Positions 1 to 7,865 are shown, numbered from the stretch's first letter. The stretch: DNA of 9,494 bases from Oscillospiraceae bacterium (GCA_031271525.1 JAISVO010000143.1:1-9494); one strand, 5' to 3'. Numbers and translations are program-made. Notes: generated from the letters alone by a model not told the origin.

Positions 1-588
1 CGGTTCCCGACGATCTTAGCCGAATGCCTGACGCGCGGGATCGACATCACAAAGGACCCAATCCCGGTCCGCCCGGTCCATCATTACCAAGTGGGCGGCG
101 TCGGCGTCAACTTAAACGCCCGGACGACGGTGCCCGACCTGTACGCCGTCGGCGAGGTGTCCTGTACCGGTGTCCACGGGGCGAACCGTCTCGCTTCCAA
201 CTCGATGCTGGAGTGCTTGGTCTTTGGGCGGCGGGCGGCGATGTCAGTGAACAATGAACAGTTAACAGTGAACAATTATGGAACGGGCGGGACGGAGCCG
301 GAGGGTAATCCCGTTTTTGAGAGCGCGTTGTCCATTGTCCCTTTTCAGAGGCAAATCCGGAGGATTTGCGACGAATGCGCCGGCGTCATCCGGACGGTCA
401 AAAGGATGGAACGGGGGCTTTCCGAGATCGGCGCGCTGCTGGAAGAAATCCCGATAATCCGTACCCGGGAATGGGTGGAAACCCGCAATATGGCGCTCTC
501 GGCATCCGCCGTGCTGAGCGCCGCCATCAAACGAAAAGAGAGCGCGGGGACACATTATGTGGAAAGCGAGGATGAAGCGCATGTTTAA
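1..588 (+). CDS. nadB: L-aspartate oxidase, C-terminal part (5' end outside window)
   Basis: This is the C-terminal 195 codons of NadB, the FAD enzyme that oxidises L-aspartate to iminoaspartate, which NadA condenses to quinolinate in NAD synthesis. The frame is open from base 1. Residues 1-33 of the visible part (RFPTILAECLTRGIDITKDP, then HHYQVGG) and residues 51-71 (GEVSCTGVHGANRLASNS, then MLE) are the conserved FAD/substrate-binding core of the aspartate oxidase/succinate dehydrogenase flavoprotein family. The helical C-terminal domain follows and ends with the usual RNMAL and KRKESAGTHY motifs. Oddly, a five-unit heptanucleotide repeat sits between the core and the helical domain and is translated as SVNNEQLTVNNY (about residues 82-93). 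The gene overlaps nadC. NadA is expected upstream but is not visible. Identity is secure from motifs; whether the enzyme is unaffected by the insertion is unknown. Confidence 0.95.
   Translation, partial: RFPTILAECLTRGIDITKDPIPVRPVHHYQVGGVGVNLNARTTVPDLYAVGEVSCTGVHGANRLASNSMLECLVFGRRAAMSVNNEQLTVNNYGTGGTEPEGNPVFESALSIVPFQRQIRRICDECAGVIRTVKRMERGLSEIGALLEEIPIIRTREWVETRNMALSASAVLSAAIKRKESAGTHYVESEDEAHV
246..280 (+). repeat. Five tandem heptanucleotide units inside nadB
   Basis: Five consecutive 7-base units can be read directly: AGTGAAC, AATGAAC, AGTTAAC, AGTGAAC, AATTATG. The consensus is A(A/G)T(G/T)AAC, with a degenerate last unit. The run is AT-rich inside a very GC-rich gene. It lies at the junction between the flavin-binding core and the helical C-terminal domain of NadB and keeps the frame open. 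Degenerate heptamer arrays of this general look are known as short tandemly repeated repetitive sequences in cyanobacteria, and I recall similar runs in some Clostridia. Kinship with those is inference. Confidence 0.85.
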
Positions 589-1441
589 CGCGCAGAAACT
601 GATTGAAATCGCCTTGGACGAGGACGCCGCTTGGGGGGATGTTACCACCGAGAGCTGTGTGCCGGAGGAGAAGACCATTTCCGGGGAGTTTCTCGCGAAG
701 GAAAATACGGTGGTCTGCGGGCTTTTCCTCCTCCAAATGGTCTTCGAAGAGGTGCGGAGGCGGATCGGCGTATCGTCGCCCGTCTCGGTGCGTCTCCACG
801 CGAAGGACGGCGATGAGATCCGGGAGGGCACGGTGCTGGCGAGCGTTTATGGGAGCGCGCGGGCAATCCTCACCGGGGAGCGGGTGGCGCTCAACCTCTT
901 GCAGCAATTGAGCGGGGTCGCCGCCGGGACCCGTGCGGCGGTCAAGCTTATAAGCGGCACCGCGGCTAAAATCTGCGATACCCGGAAGACGGTCCCCGGA
1001 ATGCGGGTTCTGCAAAAATATGCCGTCCGGGTGGGCGGCGGCGTAAACCACCGGATGGGTCTGTCGGACGGTGTGTTGATTAAGGACAACCACATCGCGG
1101 CGGCGGGGGGAATCGCGAACGCCGTCGAGTCGGCGCGGGAGCGGGTCAGCCACACGATGCGGATCGAGGTGGAGGTCACCGGCTTGGAGGGCGTGCGTGA
1201 AGCCCTCGCGGCGGGCGCCGACATCATCCTGCTCGACAATATGGATAACGACGAGATGACCGAAGCCGTCCGGATGGTCAACGGGCGGGCGGTCACCGAA
1301 GCGTCGGGGAACATGCTGGGGAAGGATCTCCGCGCCGTCGCGTCCACCGGGGTGGACTTGATCTCGATTGGGGGGCTGACCCATTCGGTCCGTTCGGCCG
1401 ACATCAGCCTGAAATTCGGAGCCGCGCCGAAGGCAATATGA
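581..1441 (+). CDS. nadC: Nicotinate-nucleotide pyrophosphorylase (carboxylating), quinolinate phosphoribosyltransferase
   Basis: NadC converts quinolinate and PRPP to nicotinate mononucleotide, CO2 and pyrophosphate, the step after NadA/NadB. The 286-residue product has the family's usual length. Visible motifs are the N-terminal DEDAAWGDVTTE, the catalytic core RKTVPGMRVLQKYAV (R135-K136-T137 onward), GGGVNHRMGLSDG, the LIKDNHI loop, EVEVTGLEG, ILLDNM, EASGN and the phosphate-binding DLISIGGLTHS. I chose the ATG at 581 because GAGGA at 568-572 lies 8 bases upstream and the protein then begins like other NadCs (MFNAQKLIEIAL). In-frame ATGs at 557 (with GGGGA 6 bases upstream) and 572 are alternatives that add 8 or 3 residues. 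The start overlaps the end of nadB, and the stop forms ATGA with the next gene. Confidence 0.96.
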   Translation: MFNAQKLIEIALDEDAAWGDVTTESCVPEEKTISGEFLAKENTVVCGLFLLQMVFEEVRRRIGVSSPVSVRLHAKDGDEIREGTVLASVYGSARAILTGERVALNLLQQLSGVAAGTRAAVKLISGTAAKICDTRKTVPGMRVLQKYAVRVGGGVNHRMGLSDGVLIKDNHIAAAGGIANAVESARERVSHTMRIEVEVTGLEGVREALAAGADIILLDNMDNDEMTEAVRMVNGRAVTEASGNMLGKDLRAVASTGVDLISIGGLTHSVRSADISLKFGAAPKAI

Positions 1442-2361
1442 AGGCCGCGGTACTCGCCGACGTCCACGGCAACCTCCCCGCGCTGAAGGCCGTTCTGGAA
1501 GACGCCCGCATACAGGGCGCGGAGAAATTCGTCCTCGCAGGGGACTACGTCTTCGACCTGCCGTGGAGCAACGGGGTAACCGAGACGGTGCGCGGGTTAT
1601 CCGGCGCGGCCGTCGCGGCGGGAAACAAAGAGGGCTACCTGAAGGCGTACCAAGAAGGGCAGTGGGACTGCGACCAGCTTGGCGCGATGGGGCAGACAAT
1701 GCGGGAACTGACGCCCGAGAACCGGGACTACCTCACGTCGCTTCCGCCTTCGGCGACGCTTACGTTACCCTTGGGCAAGCGGATTTTCGCTGCCCATTGG
1801 TTTCCCGGATTCCTCACCGGCGGCAAACAGACGGCGATCTCCTCCCGGATGTTCCGGGTGGCGGCAGAAACCCCCGGCTTTACCCGGGAGGCGTTTTGGG
1901 AGGAAGTCCGCGCCTTTCTGGAACACGGCTATGTCGCCGACGCGTTGCGGGAAGCCGACGCCGACGTTTTCGTCTTCGGGCACACGCACCTCCAATGGCA
2001 TGGGTTTGCGGGGGACAAGCTCTTGCTCAACCCCGGGTCCTGCGGCGTGCCGCTGGACGGCGACACTCGCGCCCCGTACACCCTGCTGACCGAAACACCG
2101 GATGGATTTACCGTCGAGGAGCGCCGGGTGCGTTACGACGTGGAAGCCGCCATACGAGAAGCCGAACAGTCCGAGGTCTATCGGCGCGGGAAGGTGTGGT
2201 TGGAGCTGGTTTTCGCCGCCCTCCGGACGGGGTTGGATACCTTCGCCCCCTTTTTTGACGCCGCGTCCCGGATCGCAAACGAACGGGGGGAGACATTCCC
2301 GCCGTTCAGCGACGAGGTATGGAATCTGGCATACGAGGAACACAAGGCATGTTTACGTTGA
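1438..2361 (+). CDS. Calcineurin-like metallophosphoesterase (YfcE/MJ0936-type) with C-terminal extension
   Basis: Predicted dinuclear-metal phosphoesterase of 307 residues. The metal-site motifs appear in order: D8-x-H10 with G11-N12, G35-D36, G62-N63, H120 (FAAHW) and G181-HTH with H182/H184. This is the layout of single-domain bacterial phosphodiesterases such as YfcE, which are usually shorter (roughly 160-250 residues). After GHTH come the NPGSCG and PYTLL elements that close the fold. About 90 further residues follow, with charged helices and an aromatic C-terminus (WLELVFAALRTGLDTFAPFF) that I do not recognise. The start overlaps nadC by ATGA, with GAAGG 4 bases upstream. The end overlaps tgt by 13 bases. 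The substrate is unknown. A role linked to nucleotide or NAD metabolism is suggested only by its place next to nadC. Confidence 0.85.
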   Translation: MKAAVLADVHGNLPALKAVLEDARIQGAEKFVLAGDYVFDLPWSNGVTETVRGLSGAAVAAGNKEGYLKAYQEGQWDCDQLGAMGQTMRELTPENRDYLTSLPPSATLTLPLGKRIFAAHWFPGFLTGGKQTAISSRMFRVAAETPGFTREAFWEEVRAFLEHGYVADALREADADVFVFGHTHLQWHGFAGDKLLLNPGSCGVPLDGDTRAPYTLLTETPDGFTVEERRVRYDVEAAIREAEQSEVYRRGKVWLELVFAALRTGLDTFAPFFDAASRIANERGETFPPFSDEVWNLAYEEHKACLR

Positions 2362-3467
2362 CCAAAACGGACGGAAGCGCGCGACTGGGGTTGTTTTCGA
2401 CCCCCCACGGGGCCGTGGAGACCCCGGTCTTTATGAATGTCGCGACGCAGGCCGCCATCAAGGGCGGTCTTTCGGCGCTCGACCTCCAAGCGGTCGGGTG
2501 CCAAATCGTCCTCTGCAACACCTATCACCTCCACCTCCGCCCGGGGGAGGACACCGTGGCGAAACTCGGCGGTCTGCACGGCTTCATGGGCTGGGACCGG
2601 CCGATGCTCACCGACAGCGGAGGATTTCAAGTGTTCTCCCTCTCAAAGTTCCGCAAGATCACCGAGGAAGGGGTCGCGTTCGCGTCCCACTTGGACGGAC
2701 GGAGGATTTTCCTCACCCCGGAGGGCGCGGCGGAGATTCAATTAAAACTCGGCGCGGACATCTTTATGGCGCTGGACGAGTGTGTCGGGAATCCCGCCCC
2801 GTACGATTACGTGAAGCGGTCGGCGGAGCGCACCGCCCGCTGGCTGGAACGGACGGCATTGTATTTAGGCGGGACGCGGCCCGGCGGCCCGGTCTGCTTC
2901 GGCATCAACCAAGGCGGCGTGTACGGCGACCTGCGGGTTGACAACATGAAGCGTATCGCGGAGCTGAACATGCCGGGCTACGCCGTTGGGGGGCTTGCGG
3001 TGGGCGAGGAGATCCCGGTGATGTACCACGTCTTGGATGTCGTCACCGAGCATATGCCGGTTGATAGACCCCGGTACCTGATGTGGGTGGGCACCCCCGA
3101 GAACATTTTAGAGGCGGTCGCGCGGGGGATCGACTTCTTTGACTGCGTGATGCCCGCCCGCAACGCGCGTCATGGGCACCTGTACACCTGGCGGGGACGG
3201 ATCAACCTCCTCAACGAGCGGTATAAGGAGGACTGCCGCCCGGTGGACGAAACCTGCCCTTGCCCCCTCTGTAAAACCCACTCCCGCGCCTATCTGCGGC
3301 ATCTGTTCAAGGCGGGGGAAATCCTCGCCCTCCGGTTGGGCGTCCTGCACAACCTCACCTTCTACAACACCCTGATGGGGCGGATTCGGGAGTCTCTCGA
3401 AAATGGGACGTTTCAAGCGCTCCGGACGCAATACGCCGGTGTGCTGGACGGCAGGGCGGCCGTGTGA
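2349..3467 (+). CDS. tgt: tRNA-guanine transglycosylase (queuine tRNA-ribosyltransferase)
   Basis: Tgt swaps guanine-34 for preQ1 in the GUN anticodons of tRNA Asp, Asn, His and Tyr, a step toward queuosine. The 372 residues match the bacterial length. Key positions visible are D89 in the general-base motif TDSGGFQVFSL, D143-E-C145 (Cys is typical of preQ1-using bacterial enzymes), GGLAVGE, the nucleophile D265 in FDCVMPARNARHG, and the zinc site C303-x-C305-xx-C308 with H334. The start at 2349 gives a normal N-terminus (MFTLTKTDGSARLG) with GAGGAA 8 bases upstream. An in-frame ATG at 2319 lies inside the previous gene and would add ten unconserved residues. The stop overlaps the GTG of comEC (GTGA). 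FMNVATQ, FGINQGG and PARNARH, where other Firmicutes have FMPVGT, FGIVQGG and PTRIARN, point to an Oscillospiraceae-like source. Other queuosine genes are not in the window. Confidence 0.97.
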   Translation: MFTLTKTDGSARLGLFSTPHGAVETPVFMNVATQAAIKGGLSALDLQAVGCQIVLCNTYHLHLRPGEDTVAKLGGLHGFMGWDRPMLTDSGGFQVFSLSKFRKITEEGVAFASHLDGRRIFLTPEGAAEIQLKLGADIFMALDECVGNPAPYDYVKRSAERTARWLERTALYLGGTRPGGPVCFGINQGGVYGDLRVDNMKRIAELNMPGYAVGGLAVGEEIPVMYHVLDVVTEHMPVDRPRYLMWVGTPENILEAVARGIDFFDCVMPARNARHGHLYTWRGRINLLNERYKEDCRPVDETCPCPLCKTHSRAYLRHLFKAGEILALRLGVLHNLTFYNTLMGRIRESLENGTFQALRTQYAGVLDGRAAV

Positions 3468-5428
3468 GGCGGATACTTTTGCTGTCGGCGCTTTGCGCCG
3501 CGTTTCTGGGGGTTGCGGCTTGGCGGTACGCCGCCATCCCCGCCCCGGTGCGGCCGTATGACGGCAAGACGGAAGAGCTGACGCTGGTCGCCACCGGTTT
3601 CTCGGGGTCTTCGCCGTACGGGGAGCAGGCAGACGTCCTTCTGAACGGAGTGCCGGGAGTCTTCTATTATTCGGGCGAAGAGACGGTCAAGCCGGGGGAC
3701 AGGCTGACGGGAACCTTCCGGGTCGCCCTGACCCCCCGTTCGGGCAGCCACTTCAAGGCGACGACCTACGGCGAGTTTTCAATCACCGAGGGACCCCTCC
3801 GGCTCCTCGACCGGCCGGTACTCTGGGCACGGGCGGTCAAAGACCGCATTTCTTCGCTGTTTTCCGGCGACAACGCCTCCCTCCTGACCGGAATCCTAAC
3901 CGGCGACCGGACTGGGTTCTCCGACCCTTTGAGCCAAGATTTATTTTCCGCCGGCTTAACCCATGTGGCGGCGGTCAGTGGCCTCCACGTCTCGATGCTT
4001 GCCGGGTTCATCGCCTTACTCCTACGGAGCCGCAGACGCTCGTTTGTCGTCGCCCTGCCGTTGGTGCTGCTGTATGTCGCGGTCACGGGGTTCACCCCGT
4101 CGGCGGTGCGGGCCGGGATCATGATCACCGTCTATCTCGCGGCCCCGCTGTTCGGGCGGGAATATGTGCCGCTGCGGGCGCTGGCGCTGGCGTTCCTCCT
4201 CGTCCTCATCGCCGACCCTTACGCCCTGTTTGAGCCGGGGCTGCAGCTCTCCTTTTCCTCGACGCTGGGCCTTCTGTTGTTTGCCGCCCAGTGGCAGGGG
4301 AAGCTGACCGGCTTGATCGGGAAGCTGAAACTCCCGAAGACCGTCGTCAAGGTCTTGGCGTCCTCCCTCTCCTCGTCGCTGTCCGCGCTGGTTTTCTCCG
4401 TTCCCTTCGCGGCGTATTGGTTCGGCGGGGTATCGCTGATCTCGCCGGTTTCAAACCTCCTGCTGCTGGGCTTTGTCAACCTCATATTCCTCGGCGGGGC
4501 TTTGAGCCTCTTCCTCCCGTTCCTCGCTCCGGCTGCCGGCGCGGTTCTGGAGATCTTCCGGGGGGGTCTGCGGATCCTCGGCGGCATCCCCTACGCGATG
4601 CTGTATACGGAGCAGCCCTATATGCTGGCGTGGCTCTGCTACGGATACGCGCTCTTCCTCATCGCGCTGTTCACCCGGCGGTGGAGGGCGTCCGCCTCGC
4701 TGGCGGCGGCGTCCCTCGCCCTCTGCCTCGTTCTGACCGTCTGGGATGATCCGGGTCTGGAGGTCGCCGCGTTGGATGTCGGGCAGGGTCAATGCGTTAT
4801 CGTCCGCTCAAACGGATTCACGGCGGTTCTGGACTGCGGCGGATCGCCCTCGGCGGGACGGGAAGCGGCGCGGTTCCTCCAAAGCCGGGGGGAGCGGACG
4901 GTGGATCTCCTCCTCCTCTCCCACTACGACGCCGACCATATGAGCGGCGCGGCGTCCTTGCGGGCTTTGACCGATGTGCGGCGGATCTTGGGGCCCGCGC
5001 TGGACGGTATCCCCGAACAGGTTGAAGGTATCGCGGAGGACACCGTCCTGACGCTGGGGGGCGCGTCTCTGACCTTGATCCCCTCGCGGTGGTTCGGGGA
5101 CGACAACGCGTCTTGCCTCACCGTCCTGCTGGAATCCGGCGGCTTCACCTTCTTGAGCACCGGGGACTTGTCCGCGCCCGCCGAACGCTGGCTCACCCGT
5201 TACGCCGCTTTGCCGCCGGTCGACGTGATGATGGTCGGGCACCACGGCTCGTCCGGCTCGACATCGGAGGAACTGCTGGACGCCGTCAAGCCCAAGGCGG
5301 CGGTCATCTCGGTGGGGCAGAACCGCTACGGGCATCCGTCGCCGGAGGTGCTCGGCAGACTGTATGACCGTCAAATCGCTGTCTACCGCACCGATCTTGG
5401 GACCGTTACGCTGCGAACGGAGGAGTGA
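3464..5428 (+). CDS. comEC: ComEC/Rec2-type DNA uptake channel protein
   Basis: ComEC is the inner-membrane channel that passes single-stranded DNA into the cytoplasm during natural transformation. The 654-residue product has an N-terminal membrane segment (about residues 4-20), a soluble OB-like region (about 30-110), the Competence domain with the hallmark THVAAVSGLHVSMLAG (from T166, H167) and many hydrophobic helices (about 165-425). A cytoplasmic metallo-beta-lactamase domain starts at LDVGQGQC and has H487-x-D489-x-D491-H492, DDNASC, STGDLS, GHHGSSGSTS and the C-terminal RYGHPSPEVL. The nuclease-like metal site is intact. It is shorter than B. subtilis ComEC (about 776 aa), mostly because the N-terminus has one membrane segment instead of several. 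It starts with GTG overlapping the tgt stop. holA follows 9 bases after the stop, a pairing common in Firmicutes. Presence does not prove that the cell is competent. Confidence 0.93.
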   Translation: MRRILLLSALCAAFLGVAAWRYAAIPAPVRPYDGKTEELTLVATGFSGSSPYGEQADVLLNGVPGVFYYSGEETVKPGDRLTGTFRVALTPRSGSHFKATTYGEFSITEGPLRLLDRPVLWARAVKDRISSLFSGDNASLLTGILTGDRTGFSDPLSQDLFSAGLTHVAAVSGLHVSMLAGFIALLLRSRRRSFVVALPLVLLYVAVTGFTPSAVRAGIMITVYLAAPLFGREYVPLRALALAFLLVLIADPYALFEPGLQLSFSSTLGLLLFAAQWQGKLTGLIGKLKLPKTVVKVLASSLSSSLSALVFSVPFAAYWFGGVSLISPVSNLLLLGFVNLIFLGGALSLFLPFLAPAAGAVLEIFRGGLRILGGIPYAMLYTEQPYMLAWLCYGYALFLIALFTRRWRASASLAAASLALCLVLTVWDDPGLEVAALDVGQGQCVIVRSNGFTAVLDCGGSPSAGREAARFLQSRGERTVDLLLLSHYDADHMSGAASLRALTDVRRILGPALDGIPEQVEGIAEDTVLTLGGASLTLIPSRWFGDDNASCLTVLLESGGFTFLSTGDLSAPAERWLTRYAALPPVDVMMVGHHGSSGSTSEELLDAVKPKAAVISVGQNRYGHPSPEVLGRLYDRQIAVYRTDLGTVTLRTEE

Positions 5429-5437
5429 TTTTTCCCT

Positions 5438-6439
5438 ATGCCGGGGTATAAAGAAGTTGTTAAATCCATCAAAGAGGGGCAAATCGCGAAGCTGTACGTC
5501 TTCCACGGGGAGGAGGCGTACCTTCGGGAACACTGTCTTGAACAGCTGCGGGAAGCCGTGGTCGCCGACGCCAGTTTTGACTATGTCCGGCTCAGCGGGA
5601 AGGGTTTGACCCTGACGGCGCTGACCGACGAGACCGAGAGTCTCCCCTTCATGGGAAAGCGGCGGCTGGTCGTCGCCGACGACTTTGACCTGACGGGGAT
5701 CCCGGCGGCCGAGCGGGACCGCTGGACGGCTTTCTTCGAAACCCTGCCGGACACCTGCTGTCTGGTTTTCTTCTATGACACCCTGACGTATAAGCAGGAT
5801 GCCCGGAGCAAGATCACGGCGGCGCTGAAGAGCCATGCCGTTACGGTTGAGTTCGCGCCCCAAGGGGATTCCCCGCTGATCGCCTGGATCACAAGGCATT
5901 TTTCCTCCCGGGGTGTCGCGATCGACCGATCGACCTGCGAATATATGATCTTCCGATGCGGCCGGAGCATGACGATGCTGCGCGGCGAGATCGAAAAGAC
6001 AGCGGCGTACTGCCGGGAGAGCGGCTTCGTCACACGGGCGGTGCTGGACGAGGTAACCGAGCCGGTGCTGGAGGCGACCGCCTTCAACTTGACCGACGCC
6101 GTCGCCGCCGGGGATATGAAAAAAGCCGCGAACCTGCTGGAAACGCTCCAATGGATGCGGGAACCGCCCGAGATGATCCTCGGCGCGCTGGGGAAGACGC
6201 TGCGGGGGCTGTACGTCGCTAGGCTCGCGATCGACCACGGGAAGACGATAAAGCAGGTCATGGACGTCTGCGGCTACCGGAGCGCCTACCCCGCCGAAAA
6301 ACTGATGCGGGCCGCGAAGGGTGTTCCCGCCGAGCGGTGCCGCGCCGCGCTGCTGCGGTGCCGGGAGGCGGACGGAATGCTGAAAGGGGAAGGGAGGGAA
6401 CGCGCCCTAGAATGGCTGTTGGGGGCGCTGAGCGTATGA
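5438..6439 (+). CDS. holA: DNA polymerase III delta subunit
   Basis: HolA is the clamp-loader subunit that opens the sliding clamp. The 333-residue length is normal. Visible family features are the N-terminal LYVFHGEEAYLREHCLEQL with no working Walker A site, LPFMGKRRLVVADDFDL, CCLVFFYDTL, then a lid region (MTMLRGEIEKTAAYC) and a helical collar domain with NLTDAVAAGDMKKAANLLETL and the final KGEGRERALEWLL. The sequence GGAGGAG lies at 5419-5425, about 12 bases before the ATG and inside the end of comEC, which suggests coupling. The stop overlaps the start of rnmV as ATGA. In many Firmicutes rpsT follows this locus; here RNase M5 does. Confidence 0.93.
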   Translation: MPGYKEVVKSIKEGQIAKLYVFHGEEAYLREHCLEQLREAVVADASFDYVRLSGKGLTLTALTDETESLPFMGKRRLVVADDFDLTGIPAAERDRWTAFFETLPDTCCLVFFYDTLTYKQDARSKITAALKSHAVTVEFAPQGDSPLIAWITRHFSSRGVAIDRSTCEYMIFRCGRSMTMLRGEIEKTAAYCRESGFVTRAVLDEVTEPVLEATAFNLTDAVAAGDMKKAANLLETLQWMREPPEMILGALGKTLRGLYVARLAIDHGKTIKQVMDVCGYRSAYPAEKLMRAAKGVPAERCRAALLRCREADGMLKGEGRERALEWLLGALSV

Positions 6440-7011
6440 GTAACGCGGAAAAACTAAAGGTCAAAGAGGTCATCATCGTCGAGGGGAAATATGATAAAAA
6501 CGCCGTCCTGCAAGCGGTGGACGGAACGGTGGTCACCACCGGCGGCTTCGCGCTTTTCAAAGACAAAGAGCTGCGTTCGCTTCTCGTCCGGCTCGCAAGA
6601 GAGCGGGGCGTCATCGTCCTTACCGACAGCGACGGCGGGGGCTTGGTGATCCGCAACCACATCAAGGGCTTGCTGCCGCCCGGAACGGTAAGACACGCCT
6701 ACATCCCGCCGAGACCGGGTAAGGAACCGCGCAAGCGGAAGCCCGGCGCGGAGGGACTGTTAGGGGTCGAGGGCGTCACCCCGGACGAGATACGGACCGC
6801 GCTGATCAATGCGGGGGCGACCGAACCGTCCCAGACCGAACAGGCAGTCCAGCCGGTCACCAAGCGAGATCTGTATGAGTGGGGGCTGTCCGGCGGGGTC
6901 AACAGCGCGAAGCTCCGCAAAGAGCTGCAGAAGAAGCTGGACCTGCCGGGGAACCTTTCGGCAAAAGCTCTCTGCGAGGTACTGACCCTGTTGGGGATCC
7001 GCCCGGTATGA
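6436..7011 (+). CDS. rnmV: Ribonuclease M5 (Toprim domain, 5S rRNA maturation)
   Basis: RNase M5 cuts both strands of the 5S rRNA precursor in low-GC Gram-positive bacteria. The product is 191 residues, typical for the family. The Toprim signature is visible: E16 in IIVEGKYDK, a TTGGFAL segment, and D64-x-D66 in VLTDSDGGG followed by VIRNHIKG. Next come HAYIPP, a basic linker (GKEPRKRKPGAEG), the GVEGVTPDEI motif and the C-terminal domain with KRDLYEWGLSGGVNSAKLR. I chose the ATG at 6436, which overlaps the holA stop as ATGA. The frame is open back to 6337, but that part is antisense-like Arg/Gly-rich sequence within holA. The shine-Dalgarno signal is weak (a G-run before 6430), which fits coupling to holA. 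The stop overlaps the next gene as ATGA. Confidence 0.93.
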   Translation: MSNAEKLKVKEVIIVEGKYDKNAVLQAVDGTVVTTGGFALFKDKELRSLLVRLARERGVIVLTDSDGGGLVIRNHIKGLLPPGTVRHAYIPPRPGKEPRKRKPGAEGLLGVEGVTPDEIRTALINAGATEPSQTEQAVQPVTKRDLYEWGLSGGVNSAKLRKELQKKLDLPGNLSAKALCEVLTLLGIRPV

Positions 7012-7844
7012 ACTACGCCGAGCATATCGAACACGCGCTGAGTTATATCGAAGCGCATTTGAGGGACGAGTTGACCCTCGCCGGCTTGGCGCGGGCTGCG
7101 GGGTATTCGGAATACCATTTCAGCCGTGTGTTCAAGGACGTGGTAAAGTTGACCCCGGCGGATTACATCCGCAAACGCCGCCTGTCGGAAATCGCGAGGG
7201 AGATCGGCGGCAGCGACCGTCCGGTTTCCGAGATCGCCTTCGAATATGGCTTTAACTCGAAGGAGAACTTTACACGGGCGTTCAAAGCCGAGCATCACAT
7301 CCTGCCGACGAAATATAAAGCGGTCGGGAACAGCCTGAAGCTGTACGGCCGCTTTCGCCCAGAGACGCCGGATTTTGAAGTCACCCCGAAGATCGTCACC
7401 CTGCCGGGGTTCACCCTTGTAGGGTTCTGGAGCGGCGGCGAGTCCCCGCCGAACTTCTGGAATGTCTACAACGGCGGGAAACTCTCCAAACGGCTCTCGG
7501 GCGGTAAGGTCTGCGCCGATTACGGCGTATCCCGGCAGAATGAGAAAGCCGGCCGGGTTGACTACTTTATCGGCATCCGAGATGCCGCCGGTGACCGGAC
7601 GGGCGCCGAAGAGTTAACCATTTCCGGCGGACTGTACGCCGTCTTCGCCACGCCGCCCGTGCCGCGTTTCGACTTTGTAAACACGATCCACCGGACATGG
7701 CGTTATATCTTTCATGTTTGGATGCCGGCAAGCGGGTACGCCTGCGCGTTTGACCACGGGGAACAGTTTGAGACATATATGGAGGAGAGCCGGGTGTTCA
7801 GCGAGGACATTTACATCCCGGTCAGCAAAAAATATCAATCATAG
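7008..7844 (+). CDS. AraC-family regulator with GyrI-like effector-binding domain
   Basis: Predicted transcription activator of 278 residues. The N-terminal domain (about residues 5-104) holds two helix-turn-helix units: LTLAGLARAAGYSEYHFSRV (22-41) and VSEIAFEYGFNSKENFTRAF (73-92), ending with the usual P-x-x-Y-K. The rest (about 118-276) resembles the GyrI-like/Cass2 small-molecule binding domain, with IVTLPGFTLVGFW near its start, a DYFIGIRD strand, GGLYAVFATP, a Trp-rich WRYIFHVWMP and the closing DIYIPV. Regulators of the Rob and BltR kind use such domains to sense drugs or other lipophilic compounds. The ligand here is unknown. The ATG overlaps the rnmV stop (ATGA), so the gene is read with the operon although its role looks unrelated. 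The likely partner is the C39-like gene 53 bases downstream, which has its own promoter-like sequence. Confidence 0.9.
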   Translation: MNYAEHIEHALSYIEAHLRDELTLAGLARAAGYSEYHFSRVFKDVVKLTPADYIRKRRLSEIAREIGGSDRPVSEIAFEYGFNSKENFTRAFKAEHHILPTKYKAVGNSLKLYGRFRPETPDFEVTPKIVTLPGFTLVGFWSGGESPPNFWNVYNGGKLSKRLSGGKVCADYGVSRQNEKAGRVDYFIGIRDAAGDRTGAEELTISGGLYAVFATPPVPRFDFVNTIHRTWRYIFHVWMPASGYACAFDHGEQFETYMEESRVFSEDIYIPVSKKYQS

Positions 7845-7856
7845 TCCCTTTCTGTG

Positions 7857-7865
7857 TGATATACT
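7857..7865 (+). promoter_or_regulatory. Extended -10 promoter upstream of the C39-like gene
   Basis: The sequence TGATATACT is a full extended -10 (TG, one base, TATACT, one mismatch to TATAAT). It lies just after the stop of the AraC gene and about 32 bases before the next ATG. No good -35 is visible at a 16-18 base spacing, as often with extended -10 promoters and activator-dependent ones. The 12-mer GTGTGATATACT (7854-7865) recurs with one change at 9392-9403. Confidence 0.55.

Noticed and set aside
527..1699. 390-codon open frame on the minus strand
   Set aside because: Antisense to nadC and the phosphoesterase gene, low-complexity Arg/Pro-rich translation and no recognisable motif.
4808..6238. 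476-codon open frame on the minus strand
   Set aside because: It lies opposite comEC and holA, both with clear family motifs. Its translation is Arg/Gly/Pro/Gln-rich, a typical shadow in GC-rich DNA.
6879..7007. N-terminal extension of the AraC reading frame
   Set aside because: It lies fully inside rnmV and reads as Arg/Gly-rich shadow sequence; the AraC fold starts right after the ATG at 7008.
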